Positions 26,706-35,281 of a stretch of DNA of 64,000 nucleotides are shown piece by piece. The first letter of the stretch is position 1; every line of letters starts with the position of its first letter. The notes below the pieces were generated by a model. It saw only the letters and a program-made list of their open reading frames with translations. It did not search any database and had not been told where the DNA came from. Position numbers and translations under genes: made by a program. The DNA is from Phycisphaerales bacterium (GTDB taxonomy: Bacteria; Planctomycetota; Phycisphaerae; Phycisphaerales; UBA1924), in contig JADLCM010000001.1 of NCBI GenBank assembly GCA_020847175.1, forward strand, positions 124,001-188,000, given 5' to 3'.

Positions 26706-27338
26706 TCAGGTCGACGGCTGCGCCGCCGCCTCTCGCTCCTTGCGGAGCTTGGCGGCGTAGGCGGTGCGCTTGTCGGCGGTGCGCCGGCGGGTGCTGATCC
26801 GTCCGCCGATCTCCGAGCCCTCTTCGGCCCCGCAGAACTGGAGGACGCAGGTGGGCGCCTTGTCGCCGAGGCGGCTGTAGTCGAGCTTGATGACGCGGGT
26901 GTAGCCGCCCGCGCGATCGCGGAAGCGCGGCGCCACGTGGTCGAAGATGTGCTTGACCAGGCGGGGCGCGGCGCGGAGCTCGCCGTAACGATTCCGCTCC
27001 ACTTCGGAGGAAGCGGGGATCTCGAAGAACTTCTCGGCCTGGGCACGCAGCTTGCCGACGTGCTCCTTCTCGGCGTCTGTCGCGTTCTTGGCGATGTAGC
27101 TCCACGCGAAGCCGACGCGGTCGCGCCCGAGCATCGCGATCACCTGGCGCCGAGCGTGCAGGTCTCCCCGCTTGGCCTTGGTGATGATCCGCTCGACAAA
27201 GGGCTGCACGGCCTTGGCCTTCGGGATGGTCGTGACCACCTGTCCGTGCTCAAACAGGCTCGCGGCGAGGTTGCGCAGCATCGCCTGGCGGTGGGCGGTC
27301 GTGCGTCCGAGTTTCCAGCCGCCCTTGCGGTGACGCAT
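26706..27338 (-). CDS. rplQ: 50S ribosomal protein L17
   Basis: Large-subunit protein near the tunnel exit. The N-terminus (MRHRKGGWKLGRTTAHRQAM) and the C-terminal core (VAPRFRDRAGGYTRVIKLDY) are typical. At 210 residues it is much longer than the E. coli protein of about 127. Roughly 45 residues are inserted between the two halves (about 75-120), and a charged tail of about 30 residues follows. The ATG at 27338 has GGAG seven bases upstream and the canonical N-terminus; the frame is open six codons further. It is the last gene of the cluster, 117 bases after rpoA. Confidence 0.96.
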   Translation of the reverse strand: MRHRKGGWKLGRTTAHRQAMLRNLAASLFEHGQVVTTIPKAKAVQPFVERIITKAKRGDLHARRQVIAMLGRDRVGFAWSYIAKNATDAEKEHVGKLRAQAEKFFEIPASSEVERNRYGELRAAPRLVKHIFDHVAPRFRDRAGGYTRVIKLDYSRLGDKAPTCVLQFCGAEEGSEIGGRISTRRRTADKRTAYAAKLRKEREAAAQPST

Positions 27339-27359
27339 GGCGAATCTCCTTCTCACGGG

Positions 27360-27400
27360 GCCGGACGTCCGGCCCCCGGTCGCCCGCCTGGGGCGGGCCT
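27360..27400 (-). repeat. pair of GC hairpins between rpoA and rplQ
   Basis: GGGGCCGG and CCGGCCCC form an 8-base stem around ACGT, followed by a second GC-rich inverted repeat (GCCCGCC with GGCGGGC). They sit in the rplQ leader and lack a T-run. They may be RNA-stability or translation-control elements. Confidence 0.4.
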
Positions 27401-27455
27401 CAACACTAGCGCCGCCGGGCGTGCGGGGCGAGGCCCCGGGCGCCGGCGGCCCGAA

Positions 27456-28466
27456 TCAGGATGCCTGCTCGGGCACGGTGTAGCCCTCGGGGAGGGCCAT
27501 GCCCAGATCGAGGCCGACATCCTGCAGCTTCTTCTTCACTTCACGCAGCGACGTGCGGCCGAACGACCGGAGCTTGAGCAGGTCATTCTCGGTCTGACGC
27601 ACCAGCTGCGCCACGAACTCGATCTTCGCCGACTCGAGGCAGTTGCTTGCCCGCACCGACAGATCAAGCTCCGAGACGTTCATGTTCAACTTGCGGATCA
27701 GCTCGTCGTCCACGCTCGCGGCCGCGGCGGCCTCCTCGCTTACGCGGGCCTCGCCCAGCTCGAAGTATTGCACGAACGGGTTGATGTGCTTGCGGAGAAT
27801 CTTGCCCGCTTCAACCACGGCCTGTTCGGGCGTGAGCGTGCCGTTGGTCCACACTTCGAGGGTCAGCTTGTCGAAGTTGGTGCGCTGGCCGACGCGGGTG
27901 TCCTCAACCTTGTATCGCACGCGCTGGACAGGGGAGTAGATCGAGTCGATGGGGATCAGCCCGACCTCCTGCTCGTCGCGGTCGTCCTCCTGTTCGCTGG
28001 CGGGCACGTAGCCGCGCCCCTTGGCGACACGGATCTCCATCTCGAAGTCGACGGGGGCCGTGAGGGTCGCGATGACCATGTCCTTGTCGATGATGGTGAT
28101 CGACGGGTCGGCCTCGATGAGGTCGGCGGTGACCTCGCCGGGGCCCTGGGCCGCGAGGCGCATCGTCTTGGGCTCATCGCCCTCCATCTTGACGACCAGG
28201 CCCTTGAGGTTCAGCACGATATCGGCGACGTCCTCGAGCACGCCCGGGAGCGTCGTGAACTCGTGCTCGGCCCCCTTGATCTTCACGCCGGTCACCGCGG
28301 CGCCTTCCAGCGACGAGAGCAGCACCCGGCGCAGGCTGTTGCCCACCGTCGTGCCGAACCCGCGCTCGAAGGGCTCAACCGTGAACCGCGCGAACGTGGG
28401 CGTCTTGTGCTTGGGGTCGATGACGACGCGAGTGGGAAGTTCGAGTCCACGCCAGCGAATGCGCAT
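27456..28466 (-). CDS. rpoA: RNA polymerase alpha subunit
   Basis: Assembly platform of RNA polymerase. The 336 residues contain the N-terminal dimerisation domain (FERGFGTTVGNSLRRVLLSS near 33-52, and the VTADLIEADPSI region) and the C-terminal DNA/activator-binding domain (about 258-325: LDLSVRASNCLESAKI, then LLKLRSFGRTSLREVKKKL). This is the canonical full-length form. rpsD, which precedes rpoA in many bacteria, is missing. Upstream lies rpsK, separated by 175 bases that include a strong terminator-like hairpin, so rpoA-rplQ may be expressed partly from a separate promoter. Confidence 0.98.
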   Translation of the reverse strand: MRIRWRGLELPTRVVIDPKHKTPTFARFTVEPFERGFGTTVGNSLRRVLLSSLEGAAVTGVKIKGAEHEFTTLPGVLEDVADIVLNLKGLVVKMEGDEPKTMRLAAQGPGEVTADLIEADPSITIIDKDMVIATLTAPVDFEMEIRVAKGRGYVPASEQEDDRDEQEVGLIPIDSIYSPVQRVRYKVEDTRVGQRTNFDKLTLEVWTNGTLTPEQAVVEAGKILRKHINPFVQYFELGEARVSEEAAAAASVDDELIRKLNMNVSELDLSVRASNCLESAKIEFVAQLVRQTENDLLKLRSFGRTSLREVKKKLQDVGLDLGMALPEGYTVPEQAS

Positions 28467-28596
28467 GAGCTACCCTCGTGTCCGGCGTTCCGCGTTGACC
28501 CGGGCGTGAGGCCCGGAGCAGTTTCCCCTCCCGGTTCACGGATCGACCCCCCGCCGCCGGACGTGCGCGGGGCCTGCCTTCTGCCCGGTCGGGACC

Positions 28597-28630
28597 AAAA
28601 AACGCCGGTCCGGATGTCCCCGGCCCGGCG
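28597..28630 (-). terminator. intrinsic terminator between rpsK and rpoA
   Basis: On the minus strand CGCCGG, G, CCGG, a GGACAT loop, CCGG, A and CCGGCG form a 10-base-pair stem with one mismatch, followed immediately by six T. It lies 12-45 bases after the rpsK stop. It is the best intrinsic terminator in the window, yet it lies inside the ribosomal cluster. Confidence 0.75.
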
Positions 28631-28641
28631 CGACACGTCGA

Positions 28642-29019
28642 TCAGACGCGCCGGCGCTTGGCGGGGCGACAGCCGTTGTGGGGCACAGGGGTGCGGTCCT
28701 CAACCGCGGTGACGCGCAGCCCGGTGCTGGAGAGCCCGTTGACCGCGCTCTCGCGCCCGGCCCCGGTGCCCTTGATCCGCACTTCAATCTCGCTCATCCC
28801 CACCTTGCGCACCTTCTGCCCGACCTGCTCGCCCGCGCGCGTGGCGGCGAAGGGCGTCGCCTTGCGGGCGCCCTTGAAGCCGACCGTGCCCGCCGAGTCC
28901 CAGGCGATTGTCTCGCCGTTGGTGTCGGTGACGGTGACGATGGTGTTGTTCTGGGTGGCACGCACGTGCGCGATTCCCCGGACCACGTTCTTGCGAACCT
29001 TCTTGACCTTTTTCGACAT
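28642..29019 (-). CDS. rpsK: 30S ribosomal protein S11
   Basis: Platform protein of the small subunit. The 125-residue product shows the family core: GIAHVRATQNNTIVTVTD, WDSAGTVGFKGARKATPFAA, and the C-terminal VTAVEDRTPVPHNGCRPAKR. The N-terminus is lysine-rich. The ATG at 29019 has GGAGG upstream. It follows rpsM in the usual alpha-operon order and is itself followed by a terminator-like hairpin before rpoA. Confidence 0.97.
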   Translation of the reverse strand: MSKKVKKVRKNVVRGIAHVRATQNNTIVTVTDTNGETIAWDSAGTVGFKGARKATPFAATRAGEQVGQKVRKVGMSEIEVRIKGTGAGRESAVNGLSSTGLRVTAVEDRTPVPHNGCRPAKRRRV

Positions 29020-29082
29020 GCGTTCCTCCGCGGCTCTGCCGACGCCTCGCGTCGTCCCCGCGTGCTGCGTGGTGCGAACCCA

Positions 29083-29104
29083 CGTGCCCCGCGTGCGGGG
29101 CACG
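29083..29104 (-). repeat. hairpin after rpsM
   Basis: GTGCCCCGC (29084-29092) and its complement (29095-29103) form a strong stem just downstream of the rpsM stop. There is no T-run, so it is more likely an mRNA processing or stability element than a terminator. Confidence 0.4.
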
Positions 29105-29110
29105 ATGACA

Positions 29111-29491
29111 CTACTTGGCCTTCACGCTCTTCTTGCCGGCGACGGTCTTCTTCTTGCCCTTGCGCGTGCGGGCGTTGGACCGCGTCCGCTGGCCGCGGGA
29201 CGGAAGACCCTTCCGGTGGCGTTCCCCCCGGTATGAGCGAATGTCCTTGAGTCGCTGGATGTTCTGCTGCACCTGGCGGCGCAGCGCACCCTCGACGATG
29301 AAGCCCGCGTCGATGATCGCGTTGATCTTCGACACCTCAATCTCGTCGAGCGCGTTGGCTCGCTTCTCCGGGTCGATGCCCGCCTCGGCGAGGATGTCCG
29401 CCGCGAACTTGGGCCCGATGCCGTGAACGTACTGAAGCGCGAAGTAGACCTTCTTGCGGTCGGGAATGTCGATGCCTGCGATACGGGGCAC
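29111..29491 (-). CDS. rpsM: 30S ribosomal protein S13
   Basis: Small-subunit head protein contacting the P-site tRNA. The 126 residues begin with the canonical (M)PRIAGIDIPDRKKVYFALQY and carry the helix-two-turn-helix region (GIGPKFAADILAEAGIDP). The tail is basic (RGQRTRSNARTRKGKKKTV). The start is GTG at 29491 with AGGAG eight bases before it; upstream codons in frame lack family similarity. rpmJ lies just upstream and rpsK downstream. Confidence 0.97.
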   Translation of the reverse strand: MPRIAGIDIPDRKKVYFALQYVHGIGPKFAADILAEAGIDPEKRANALDEIEVSKINAIIDAGFIVEGALRRQVQQNIQRLKDIRSYRGERHRKGLPSRGQRTRSNARTRKGKKKTVAGKKSVKAK

Positions 29492-29540
29492 GGTTGCTGC
29501 TCCTGACGCTCGGGCGCGCAGCCCGGGACACACGAAATAA

Positions 29541-29657
29541 CTAGCCCTGAACCTGCTTGTGGCGCGCCTCGGCCTTGCAGATCACGCGGAGTTTGCCCTT
29601 CCGCCTGACGATCTGGCACGACTTGCAGATGCGCTTCACGCTTGCCTTGACCTTCAT
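29541..29657 (-). CDS. rpmJ: 50S ribosomal protein L36
   Basis: A tiny 38-residue ribosomal protein. The translation starts [17 protein letters not shown]. It keeps all four zinc ligands: C11, C14, C27 and H33. It is therefore the zinc-binding (C+) form, in contrast to the zinc-free S14 of the same cluster. It sits between map and rpsM, the usual place after infA. infA itself is absent here. Confidence 0.95.
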   Translation of the reverse strand: MKVKASVKRICKSCQIVRRKGKLRVICKAEARHKQVQG

Positions 29658-29739
29658 CGCCGGTCCTTACAACTGGCGCCGGACATGCCGGCGCGGGTCA
29701 ACCAACAGCCGGCGCTCGGGCCGGTTTCGGGCCTTGATC

Positions 29740-30489
29740 CTAGGCTCCCCGCGGACCCAAGTCATCCCATCCCCCCCCAAGTGCCCGAGCACCACAACGC
29801 TCGACCACAACCACGCGCTCAATCCACGTCGCCCACCTGCCGCACGGCGACCGCAGGACGGGCTCAACCGTGAACACAAGCCCGGGCCGGATGGTGAAGT
29901 CCGAATCGGGCGCCACCGGCCCTCCCGACGCGTCGCCGTACGGGGCGACGGGCGACTCGTGCAGCCCCGCCCCTACGCCGTGACCTGCGAACCCCGGCAC
30001 CACCGTGAGGCCGGATCGACCGAGCCCGCTCCGCCATTCCGCGACGACGTCTGACCAGAGCCTTCCGGGCACGATCGCCGACGCGAGCCCAGCCGTGGCC
30101 CGCCTGGCATCCCGGAGAAACCCCAGCGCGGGATCGGTGCCGGCGGCGAGGTCTTCGCGCGCCTCCGTTATCACCACAGCATCGGAGAGATCTGCCCACA
30201 CCCCCCCGATCCGGGCAGCAAAGTCAATCGTGACAAGATCGCCCGCCTCGAGGGGAGTCGAACCGACTTCCTCCAGCGGCAGGGCGTTGTTCACAGCGAC
30301 AGATGCGGTTCGGTCGTCGGCGGCCAAGGGGCTGCCTGGCGCGAAAGGCACGAGTGCCAGGATATCCCGAGGGCAGACACCAGGACGGGCGGAAGCGAGC
30401 AGTCGGCGCACGCAATGCTCGACGGAGACGGCCGCCTGTTCGATGGCCCTGATCTCGGCGTCGGTCTTCGGGGCCGGGCGCCGGGTCAT
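29740..30489 (-). CDS. map: methionine aminopeptidase, type I-like
   Basis: Removes the initiator methionine from nascent proteins. The 249-residue protein has the pita-bread fold with the five metal ligands in place: aspartates in VTIDFAARIGGVWADLSDA, the histidine in GFAGHGVGAGLHESP, and glutamates in GLVFTVEPV and WIERVVVVE. The fold begins directly (TDAEIRAIEQAA) without an N-terminal zinc-finger extension. Some loops differ from the E. coli enzyme (LHESP rather than HEEP). Its start overlaps the secY stop by four bases. The adk gene that usually lies between secY and map is absent. Confidence 0.93.
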   Translation of the reverse strand: MTRRPAPKTDAEIRAIEQAAVSVEHCVRRLLASARPGVCPRDILALVPFAPGSPLAADDRTASVAVNNALPLEEVGSTPLEAGDLVTIDFAARIGGVWADLSDAVVITEAREDLAAGTDPALGFLRDARRATAGLASAIVPGRLWSDVVAEWRSGLGRSGLTVVPGFAGHGVGAGLHESPVAPYGDASGGPVAPDSDFTIRPGLVFTVEPVLRSPCGRWATWIERVVVVERCGARALGGGWDDLGPRGA

Positions 30490-31913
30490 CCGCGCGCCGA
30501 GCGCATGCGGGGGCCGGAATCTCCATCTCCGCCGGCGAGGAAGCCCGCGTAGTTTCGCATCATGAGGTTGGCCTCGATGCGCTGGAGGAAGTCGAGCGTG
30601 ACCGAGACGGTGATGAGCAGGCCCGTGCCGCCCAGGAACTGAGAGACGTTGGGAGGCACGCCCAGGAATCGACTGACCACCATGGGCAGCACGGCGATGA
30701 GGGCGAGGAACCCGGCGCCCACGAAGGTGATGCGCTCCATCACGGCTTCGAGGTATTCCGCCGTGCGCGGCCCGGGGCGCAGGCCGGGGATGAATGAGCC
30801 GTGCTCCTTGAGCTGCTTGCTCATCTCCTCGGGGTTGAACTGGACGGTGATCCAGAAGTAGGAGAAGAAGTACACCATGAGGACGTAGAGCACGACGTAG
30901 AGGTAGTTGCCCTGGTCGAACTGCGAGTTGAGCCAGGTGATGAACGTGCCCCACCACCCCGTCGCCCCGGTCTCGCTGTTCACCGAGGCGTCGGCGAGCG
31001 AACCGAGAAGGAGCGAAGGAAAAATCATGAGCGACGAGGCGAAGATGATGGGCATCACGCCGCCGTGGTTGATGCGCAGCGGGAGGTAGGAACGCTGCCC
31101 GCCGATCACGGTCCGGCCGCGGGTGTGCTTGGCCTGCTGCACCGGGATTCGGCGCTGGGCGACCGTCATCAGCACCGAGCCGGCGACCACGAGGACGAAC
31201 CCGCCCGCGAGCAGCATGACGCTGCCCCAGTCCTGCTTGCCTGAGACGCCGGGCTGGAAGTTCTGGACGACCCACGAGAGCGCTTCATCCATGCCGGCGA
31301 TGATGCCGGCCATGATGATCATGGATGCGCCGTTGCCGATGCCGAAGCGGTCGATCTGCTCGGCCAGCCACATGAGGAACATCGTGCCCGCGGTGAGCGT
31401 GATCGCGGCCATGACCCACCACACCGGATTGTGGGCGAGCCCGGCGTAGACCATGCCCTGCGATGAGATGAAGCTCAGCCACATGAACGACTGCACCAGG
31501 CAGAGCGGCACGGTGAGTCGGCGCGTCCAGTCCTGGATCTTCTGGCGTCCGGACGCGCCTTCATCCTGCAGCTTCTTGATCGTCTTGGAGACGGTGCCCA
31601 CGAGCTGAATGATGATCGAGGCGGTGATGTAGGGCATGATGCCCAGGCCAAACACCGTGGACTGGCCGAACGAGCCGCCCGAGAACGTGCTCATGAAGCC
31701 TGCGGCACGGCTGAAGGCGCTGCCGCTCTGGGCCTGGGTCCGCGCGTATTCGAGGAGGGCGGTCTGGTCGATGCCGGGCAGCGGAATCCAGAAGCCGATG
31801 CGGTAGACGACCAGCATGCCGAGGGTGAACAGAATCTTGGTGCGCAGCTCCGGCACCTTGAACACGTTGATGATCGTGTTGAGGCGCAGGAGGTCGATGA
31901 GGGGCTTGAGCAT
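30486..31913 (-). CDS. secY: preprotein translocase subunit SecY
   Basis: Central channel of the Sec translocon in the inner membrane. The 475-residue protein shows ten membrane segments and the family hallmarks: [20 protein letters not shown] at helix 1, [17 protein letters not shown] at helix 2, and the cytoplasmic loop with [26 protein letters not shown] split over two segments. [15 protein letters not shown] follows later, and the last helices end in [10 protein letters not shown]. It follows rplO after 128 bases and overlaps map. This is the normal spc-operon position. Confidence 0.98.
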   Translation of the reverse strand: MLKPLIDLLRLNTIINVFKVPELRTKILFTLGMLVVYRIGFWIPLPGIDQTALLEYARTQAQSGSAFSRAAGFMSTFSGGSFGQSTVFGLGIMPYITASIIIQLVGTVSKTIKKLQDEGASGRQKIQDWTRRLTVPLCLVQSFMWLSFISSQGMVYAGLAHNPVWWVMAAITLTAGTMFLMWLAEQIDRFGIGNGASMIIMAGIIAGMDEALSWVVQNFQPGVSGKQDWGSVMLLAGGFVLVVAGSVLMTVAQRRIPVQQAKHTRGRTVIGGQRSYLPLRINHGGVMPIIFASSLMIFPSLLLGSLADASVNSETGATGWWGTFITWLNSQFDQGNYLYVVLYVLMVYFFSYFWITVQFNPEEMSKQLKEHGSFIPGLRPGPRTAEYLEAVMERITFVGAGFLALIAVLPMVVSRFLGVPPNVSQFLGGTGLLITVSVTLDFLQRIEANLMMRNYAGFLAGGDGDSGPRMRSARG

Positions 31914-32041
31914 CGTCCGAACTTCTCCGCAGGCGCGGCACCGGGACAGAACCCCGCATGCCCAAATCTCGGGCCGGAATCAGCGGCCCCCATCCACGGG
32001 CCCTCGCCGGAGGCCTCGCACCGCGCCGACGGCCCCGAGGC

Positions 32042-32638
32042 TCATTCCGCGGCTTCGATGGTAGGCTTCGTCGCCCCGGCCTTGCGCCCGCGCTTGAGCT
32101 TCTTGGTGAGGTTGCGGGGGCTGCGGTCCTCAGCATTGCGATCGACGCCGCGCACGCGGTCGCGCCGGGTGCCGGTCTCGTTGACCGAACCGCCGGCGTC
32201 GGTGATGTGCTTGCGCGCCGGGCCGGTGACCCGCTCGACCGCGACGTTCAGCTTGACCTTCACGCCGTCTGTCAGCCCGCGCAGGTCGCCCATGATCTTG
32301 ACCGGGCGGCTGGTGTCACGTACCAGGCCCGCCTTGATGAGCGTCTCGCCCGAAACTTCGCCGCCCTTGGCAAAGGCGGGGTGCCTGAGCACGTCGGCAA
32401 GGTTGACCGCCCAGAACTCGGTGCGGAAGTCGGCGTTGGTGAACCCCATCTTCGGCATGCGCCGGAAGAAGGGCATCTGGCCGCCTTCAAAGGCGAACCG
32501 GGTGTGGTGGCCGCGGCGCGATCCGGCGCCCTTCTGGCCGCGTGTGGAGGTCTTGCCTCGGCCTGAACCCTTGCCGCGTCCCAGGCGCTTGGAGCGCTTG
32601 AACGCGGGAACGAGGGGAGTAAGTTCGTGGATCATCAT
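32042..32638 (-). CDS. rplO: 50S ribosomal protein L15
   Basis: Large-subunit assembly protein. The 198-residue product has the glycine/basic N-terminal arm (KRLGRGKGSGRGKTSTRGQK), the GQMPFFRRMPKMGF segment, and a globular C-terminal domain. It ends in a charged, lysine-rich tail of about 55 residues beyond the E. coli length (144). GGAGG lies upstream of the ATG at 32638; a second ATG follows directly. The gene follows rpsE; rpmD (L30), often between them, is missing, and the 91-base gap holds no other gene. Confidence 0.96.
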   Translation of the reverse strand: MMIHELTPLVPAFKRSKRLGRGKGSGRGKTSTRGQKGAGSRRGHHTRFAFEGGQMPFFRRMPKMGFTNADFRTEFWAVNLADVLRHPAFAKGGEVSGETLIKAGLVRDTSRPVKIMGDLRGLTDGVKVKLNVAVERVTGPARKHITDAGGSVNETGTRRDRVRGVDRNAEDRSPRNLTKKLKRGRKAGATKPTIEAAE

Positions 32639-32729
32639 GGCCAGACACCTCCGGGATCACCGGTGAATCGATGCGTTGGAATCTTGGGACGGGAACGGAA
32701 TCGAGAACGGAACAATCGTCGGGATCGGA

Positions 32730-33461
32730 TCAGCCCTGCGCGGGCGTGCCGCCCTCGGGGGCCTTGTCTGCGCTCTTCTCGGCGCCCTTGTCGGCACTGC
32801 GGTCCGAACGGTCGCCGCCCCGCCCGCCCCGGTCTCCACCGCGCCCGCGCCCGCCGCCCTGGCGTCCACCCTGGCGATCCGATCGCTCGGGCCGGGGCTT
32901 GGGCTTGGGGGCAGCGAAGCCTGCGGGCATGAAGGCACGCCCCTTGGCGACCTTGACGGCGGTCTCGGTGGGCTCCAGCGTCACGCCGCGCAGTTCGGCG
33001 ACGCGCTCGGGCGAGCGCAGACGCCCGATGCCGTCGAGCGCGGCCTTGAGCACGTTCATGGCGTGCGTCGAGCCGTAGCACTTCGTGAGACAGTCGGTGA
33101 TGCCCGCGTGCTCCAGGAGGGCGCGCAGGGTGCGGCCCGCAACCACGCCCGTGCCGGGCGAGGCGGGGATCAGGCGCACCTTCGAGGCGCCGAAGGTGCC
33201 CTCGACCTCGTGCGGGATGGTGTTTCCTTCCATGGGCACGGTGATGAGGGTGCGCCGGGCGGCCTTTTCGGCCTTCTCGACGGCGCGGGGCACCTCGACG
33301 CCCTTGGCGTATCCGTAGCCGACGTGGCCGCGCCGGTCGCCGACGATCACCAGCGCGCCGAAACTGAACCGGCGACCGCCCTTGACCGTGGCGCTGGTGC
33401 GCCCGACATTCACGGTGTGCGTATCAAAGTGCGAGGACTCTTCGTTCATCTCGGGGGGCAT
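32730..33461 (-). CDS. rpsE: 30S ribosomal protein S5
   Basis: Small-subunit fidelity protein. The core is clear: GGRRFSFGALVIVGDRRGHV, YGYAKGVEVPRAVEKAEKAA, and the C-terminal lobe with GTGVVAGRTLRALLEHAGI and DCLTKCYGSTHAMN. From about residue 180 a low-complexity tail of about 60 residues rich in Arg, Gly, Asp and Lys (RQGGGRGRGGDRGG) is added. This makes 243 residues against 167 in E. coli. The tail resembles RNA-binding RGG regions and lies at the end away from the decoding site. Confidence 0.96.
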   Translation of the reverse strand: MPPEMNEESSHFDTHTVNVGRTSATVKGGRRFSFGALVIVGDRRGHVGYGYAKGVEVPRAVEKAEKAARRTLITVPMEGNTIPHEVEGTFGASKVRLIPASPGTGVVAGRTLRALLEHAGITDCLTKCYGSTHAMNVLKAALDGIGRLRSPERVAELRGVTLEPTETAVKVAKGRAFMPAGFAAPKPKPRPERSDRQGGRQGGGRGRGGDRGGRGGDRSDRSADKGAEKSADKAPEGGTPAQG

Positions 33462-33545
33462 CGAAACTTCTCACTTCCAGGGCCCGGGGCCCGTGAGGCG
33501 CGGGGCCTGCCCGCGCCGCGTCGGCCCCGCAGGGCCGGTTGAACT

Positions 33546-33902
33546 CTAGAACTCCAGCCCGCCCTTGCGGGCCGCGTCGGCCAGGGCCTTGATCCGTCCG
33601 TGATACCGGAACCCGGCCCGGTCAAACACCACCTGCGAGACGCCCGCGGCCTTCGCCCGCTCGGCGATCTGCGTCCCGATCTGGGCGGCGGCGGCGGCAT
33701 TCCCGCTCTTGCCGCCGTCCGAGTTGCGGGTGCTGGCGCTGGCGAGCGTGTGCCCGGCGAGGTCGTCGATGACCTGGACGTAGATGTGCTTGAGGGACTT
33801 GAAGACCGCGAGACGCGGACGGGCCGGCGTACCCACGACCTTGCGCCGGATGCGCACCCGCCGACGGTCCCGCTTCTTGGTTTTGTTGACCTGACGATCC
33901 AT
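33546..33902 (-). CDS. rplR: 50S ribosomal protein L18
   Basis: 5S rRNA-binding protein of the central protuberance. The 118-residue sequence has the basic N-terminus ([16 protein letters not shown]), [20 protein letters not shown], and the C-terminal [20 protein letters not shown]. The length matches the family. It lies between rplF and rpsE in the standard spc order. Confidence 0.97.
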   Translation of the reverse strand: MDRQVNKTKKRDRRRVRIRRKVVGTPARPRLAVFKSLKHIYVQVIDDLAGHTLASASTRNSDGGKSGNAAAAAQIGTQIAERAKAAGVSQVVFDRAGFRYHGRIKALADAARKGGLEF

Positions 33903-33945
33903 GACGTGCGTCCTTTGACATGCGCCCGGAGAGCCGGGCGAAGAA

Positions 33946-34497
33946 TCACGAGCCGAACTGCTTGCCCTGCTTGCGCTTGATGACTTCTTCGACGTACTTG
34001 ATGCCCTTGCCGTTGTAGGGCTCGGGCTTGCGCTTGGCCCGCATCTCGGCCGCGAACTGCCCCACGGCCTGGCGGTCCGCCCCGGAAATGGTCACCATCG
34101 ACTTGTCCACGCTCACGTTCAGCCCCACCGGGATGTCCATGAGGATGGGCGAGGCGAGGCCGACGACGAGCTTGAGCTGCTTGCCAGCGACGGCGGCGGT
34201 CCAACCCACCCCCACCACCTCCATCTTCTGCTCGTAGCCCTTTGTCGCGCCCTGGATCATGTTCTGGATGAGGGCGCGCGTCGTGCCCCAGTCGGCCCGC
34301 GCCTGGCGCAGCTCGGCGAACTTCGGGTCAATGGTGCAGGTGATGGACTTTTCGCTCTCCGTCCACTTCACCGTGACGTACGACGAGTGCGTCATCGAGA
34401 GTTTGCCCTTGGGGCCCTCGACGCTGATGACGCGCCCGTTCAGCTGGATCTTCACCCCGGCGGGCACGCTGATGGGTTTCTTGCCGATGCGTGACAT
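33946..34497 (-). CDS. rplF: 50S ribosomal protein L6
   Basis: Two-domain protein near the sarcin-ricin loop. The 183 residues start with [20 protein letters not shown] and [14 protein letters not shown]. The C-terminal domain carries [20 protein letters not shown], which is diagnostic. The length is close to the family norm. It follows rpsH after a 118-base spacer and precedes rplR. Confidence 0.97.
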   Translation of the reverse strand: MSRIGKKPISVPAGVKIQLNGRVISVEGPKGKLSMTHSSYVTVKWTESEKSITCTIDPKFAELRQARADWGTTRALIQNMIQGATKGYEQKMEVVGVGWTAAVAGKQLKLVVGLASPILMDIPVGLNVSVDKSMVTISGADRQAVGQFAAEMRAKRKPEPYNGKGIKYVEEVIKRKQGKQFGS

Positions 34498-34615
34498 GAC
34501 TCGGTTCCTTCGACTTCAACAACACCGTCAACCTGTTCGCCGACCCGACCCTGACCCTCGCTCAGACCCCGTGACCGGCCCACCCGGACACCGACGATCA
34601 CCGGACCCCGGCGCG

Positions 34616-35014
34616 CTACTCAACGCGGCAGAGCACCTCGCCGCCCACCTTGCCTTCGCGGCACGCCCGGTCGCTCATCACCCCGCGGCTGGTGGAGACG
34701 ATCATGATGCCGAGCCCCTGGAGGGGGCGGGGCAGGTCGTCAAACCCGCGGTAGACGCGGCAGCCCGGCTTGCTCACCCGGTCAAGGCGGCTGAGGATCA
34801 CCTCGCCGCGCGGGCCGTATTTGAGGTGCACCCGGATCAGGCCCTGCCGCCCGTCTTCGACGACGTCGAATCCGGTGACGTAGCCCTCCTTTTGCAGCAC
34901 CTCTGCGATGCCGCGGTTCACCTTGCTGTTGAGCACGGTGACCGTCTTGGACTTGTTCTGCGCGGCGTTTCGGATCCGCGTCAGCATGTCGGCGATGGGA
35001 TCGCTCAATGACAT
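34616..35014 (-). CDS. rpsH: 30S ribosomal protein S8
   Basis: Central-domain 16S rRNA binder and, in some bacteria, the spc-operon repressor. The 132-residue product begins MSLSDPIADMLTRIRNAAQN and ends with GLGIMIVSTSRGVMSDRACR and GEVLCRVE, both typical. The ATG at 35014 gives the canonical N-terminus; a TTG four codons upstream is an alternative. The gene lies between rpsN and rplF. Confidence 0.97.
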   Translation of the reverse strand: MSLSDPIADMLTRIRNAAQNKSKTVTVLNSKVNRGIAEVLQKEGYVTGFDVVEDGRQGLIRVHLKYGPRGEVILSRLDRVSKPGCRVYRGFDDLPRPLQGLGIMIVSTSRGVMSDRACREGKVGGEVLCRVE

Positions 35015-35092
35015 CTGTTCACCCAATCTCGCGGCGCGCTTCGCGCCGGGTCGTGCCTCGTGAGTTCGCCGGGTCGCCCGGTCCTCGCCTCG

Positions 35093-35278
35093 TTACCAGC
35101 TTGCCTTCCGCATCCCGGGAATCTTGCCCTCGAGGGCCAGTTTCCGCAGCATAATGCGGCTGATTCGGAACTTGCGGTAGACGCCCCGGGCCCGGCCCGT
35201 GAGCTCGCACCGACGCACCTTCCGCGTCATGAACTTCGGCTTGCGCCGACTCTTCGCCATCTGCGCCTTGGTCGTCAT
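35093..35278 (-). CDS. rpsN: 30S ribosomal protein S14, short zinc-free form
   Basis: Small-subunit head protein of 61 residues. The length is that of the short, normally zinc-binding type. The C-terminal half reads [20 protein letters not shown] and ends [11 protein letters not shown]. Only one cysteine remains: the expected CxxC pairs have become C-E-L-T and I-S-R-I. The sequence around them is like that of the long zinc-free E. coli protein, but the long N-terminal half is absent. It is therefore a short C-minus S14. It lies between rplE and rpsH. Confidence 0.95.
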   Translation of the reverse strand: MTTKAQMAKSRRKPKFMTRKVRRCELTGRARGVYRKFRISRIMLRKLALEGKIPGMRKASW

Positions 35279-35281
35279 CGA

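Noticed and set aside
33462-33545. GC-rich inverted repeats between rpsE and rplR as a terminator
   Set aside because: There are several GC palindromes but no T-run; in DNA this GC-rich they are expected by chance.
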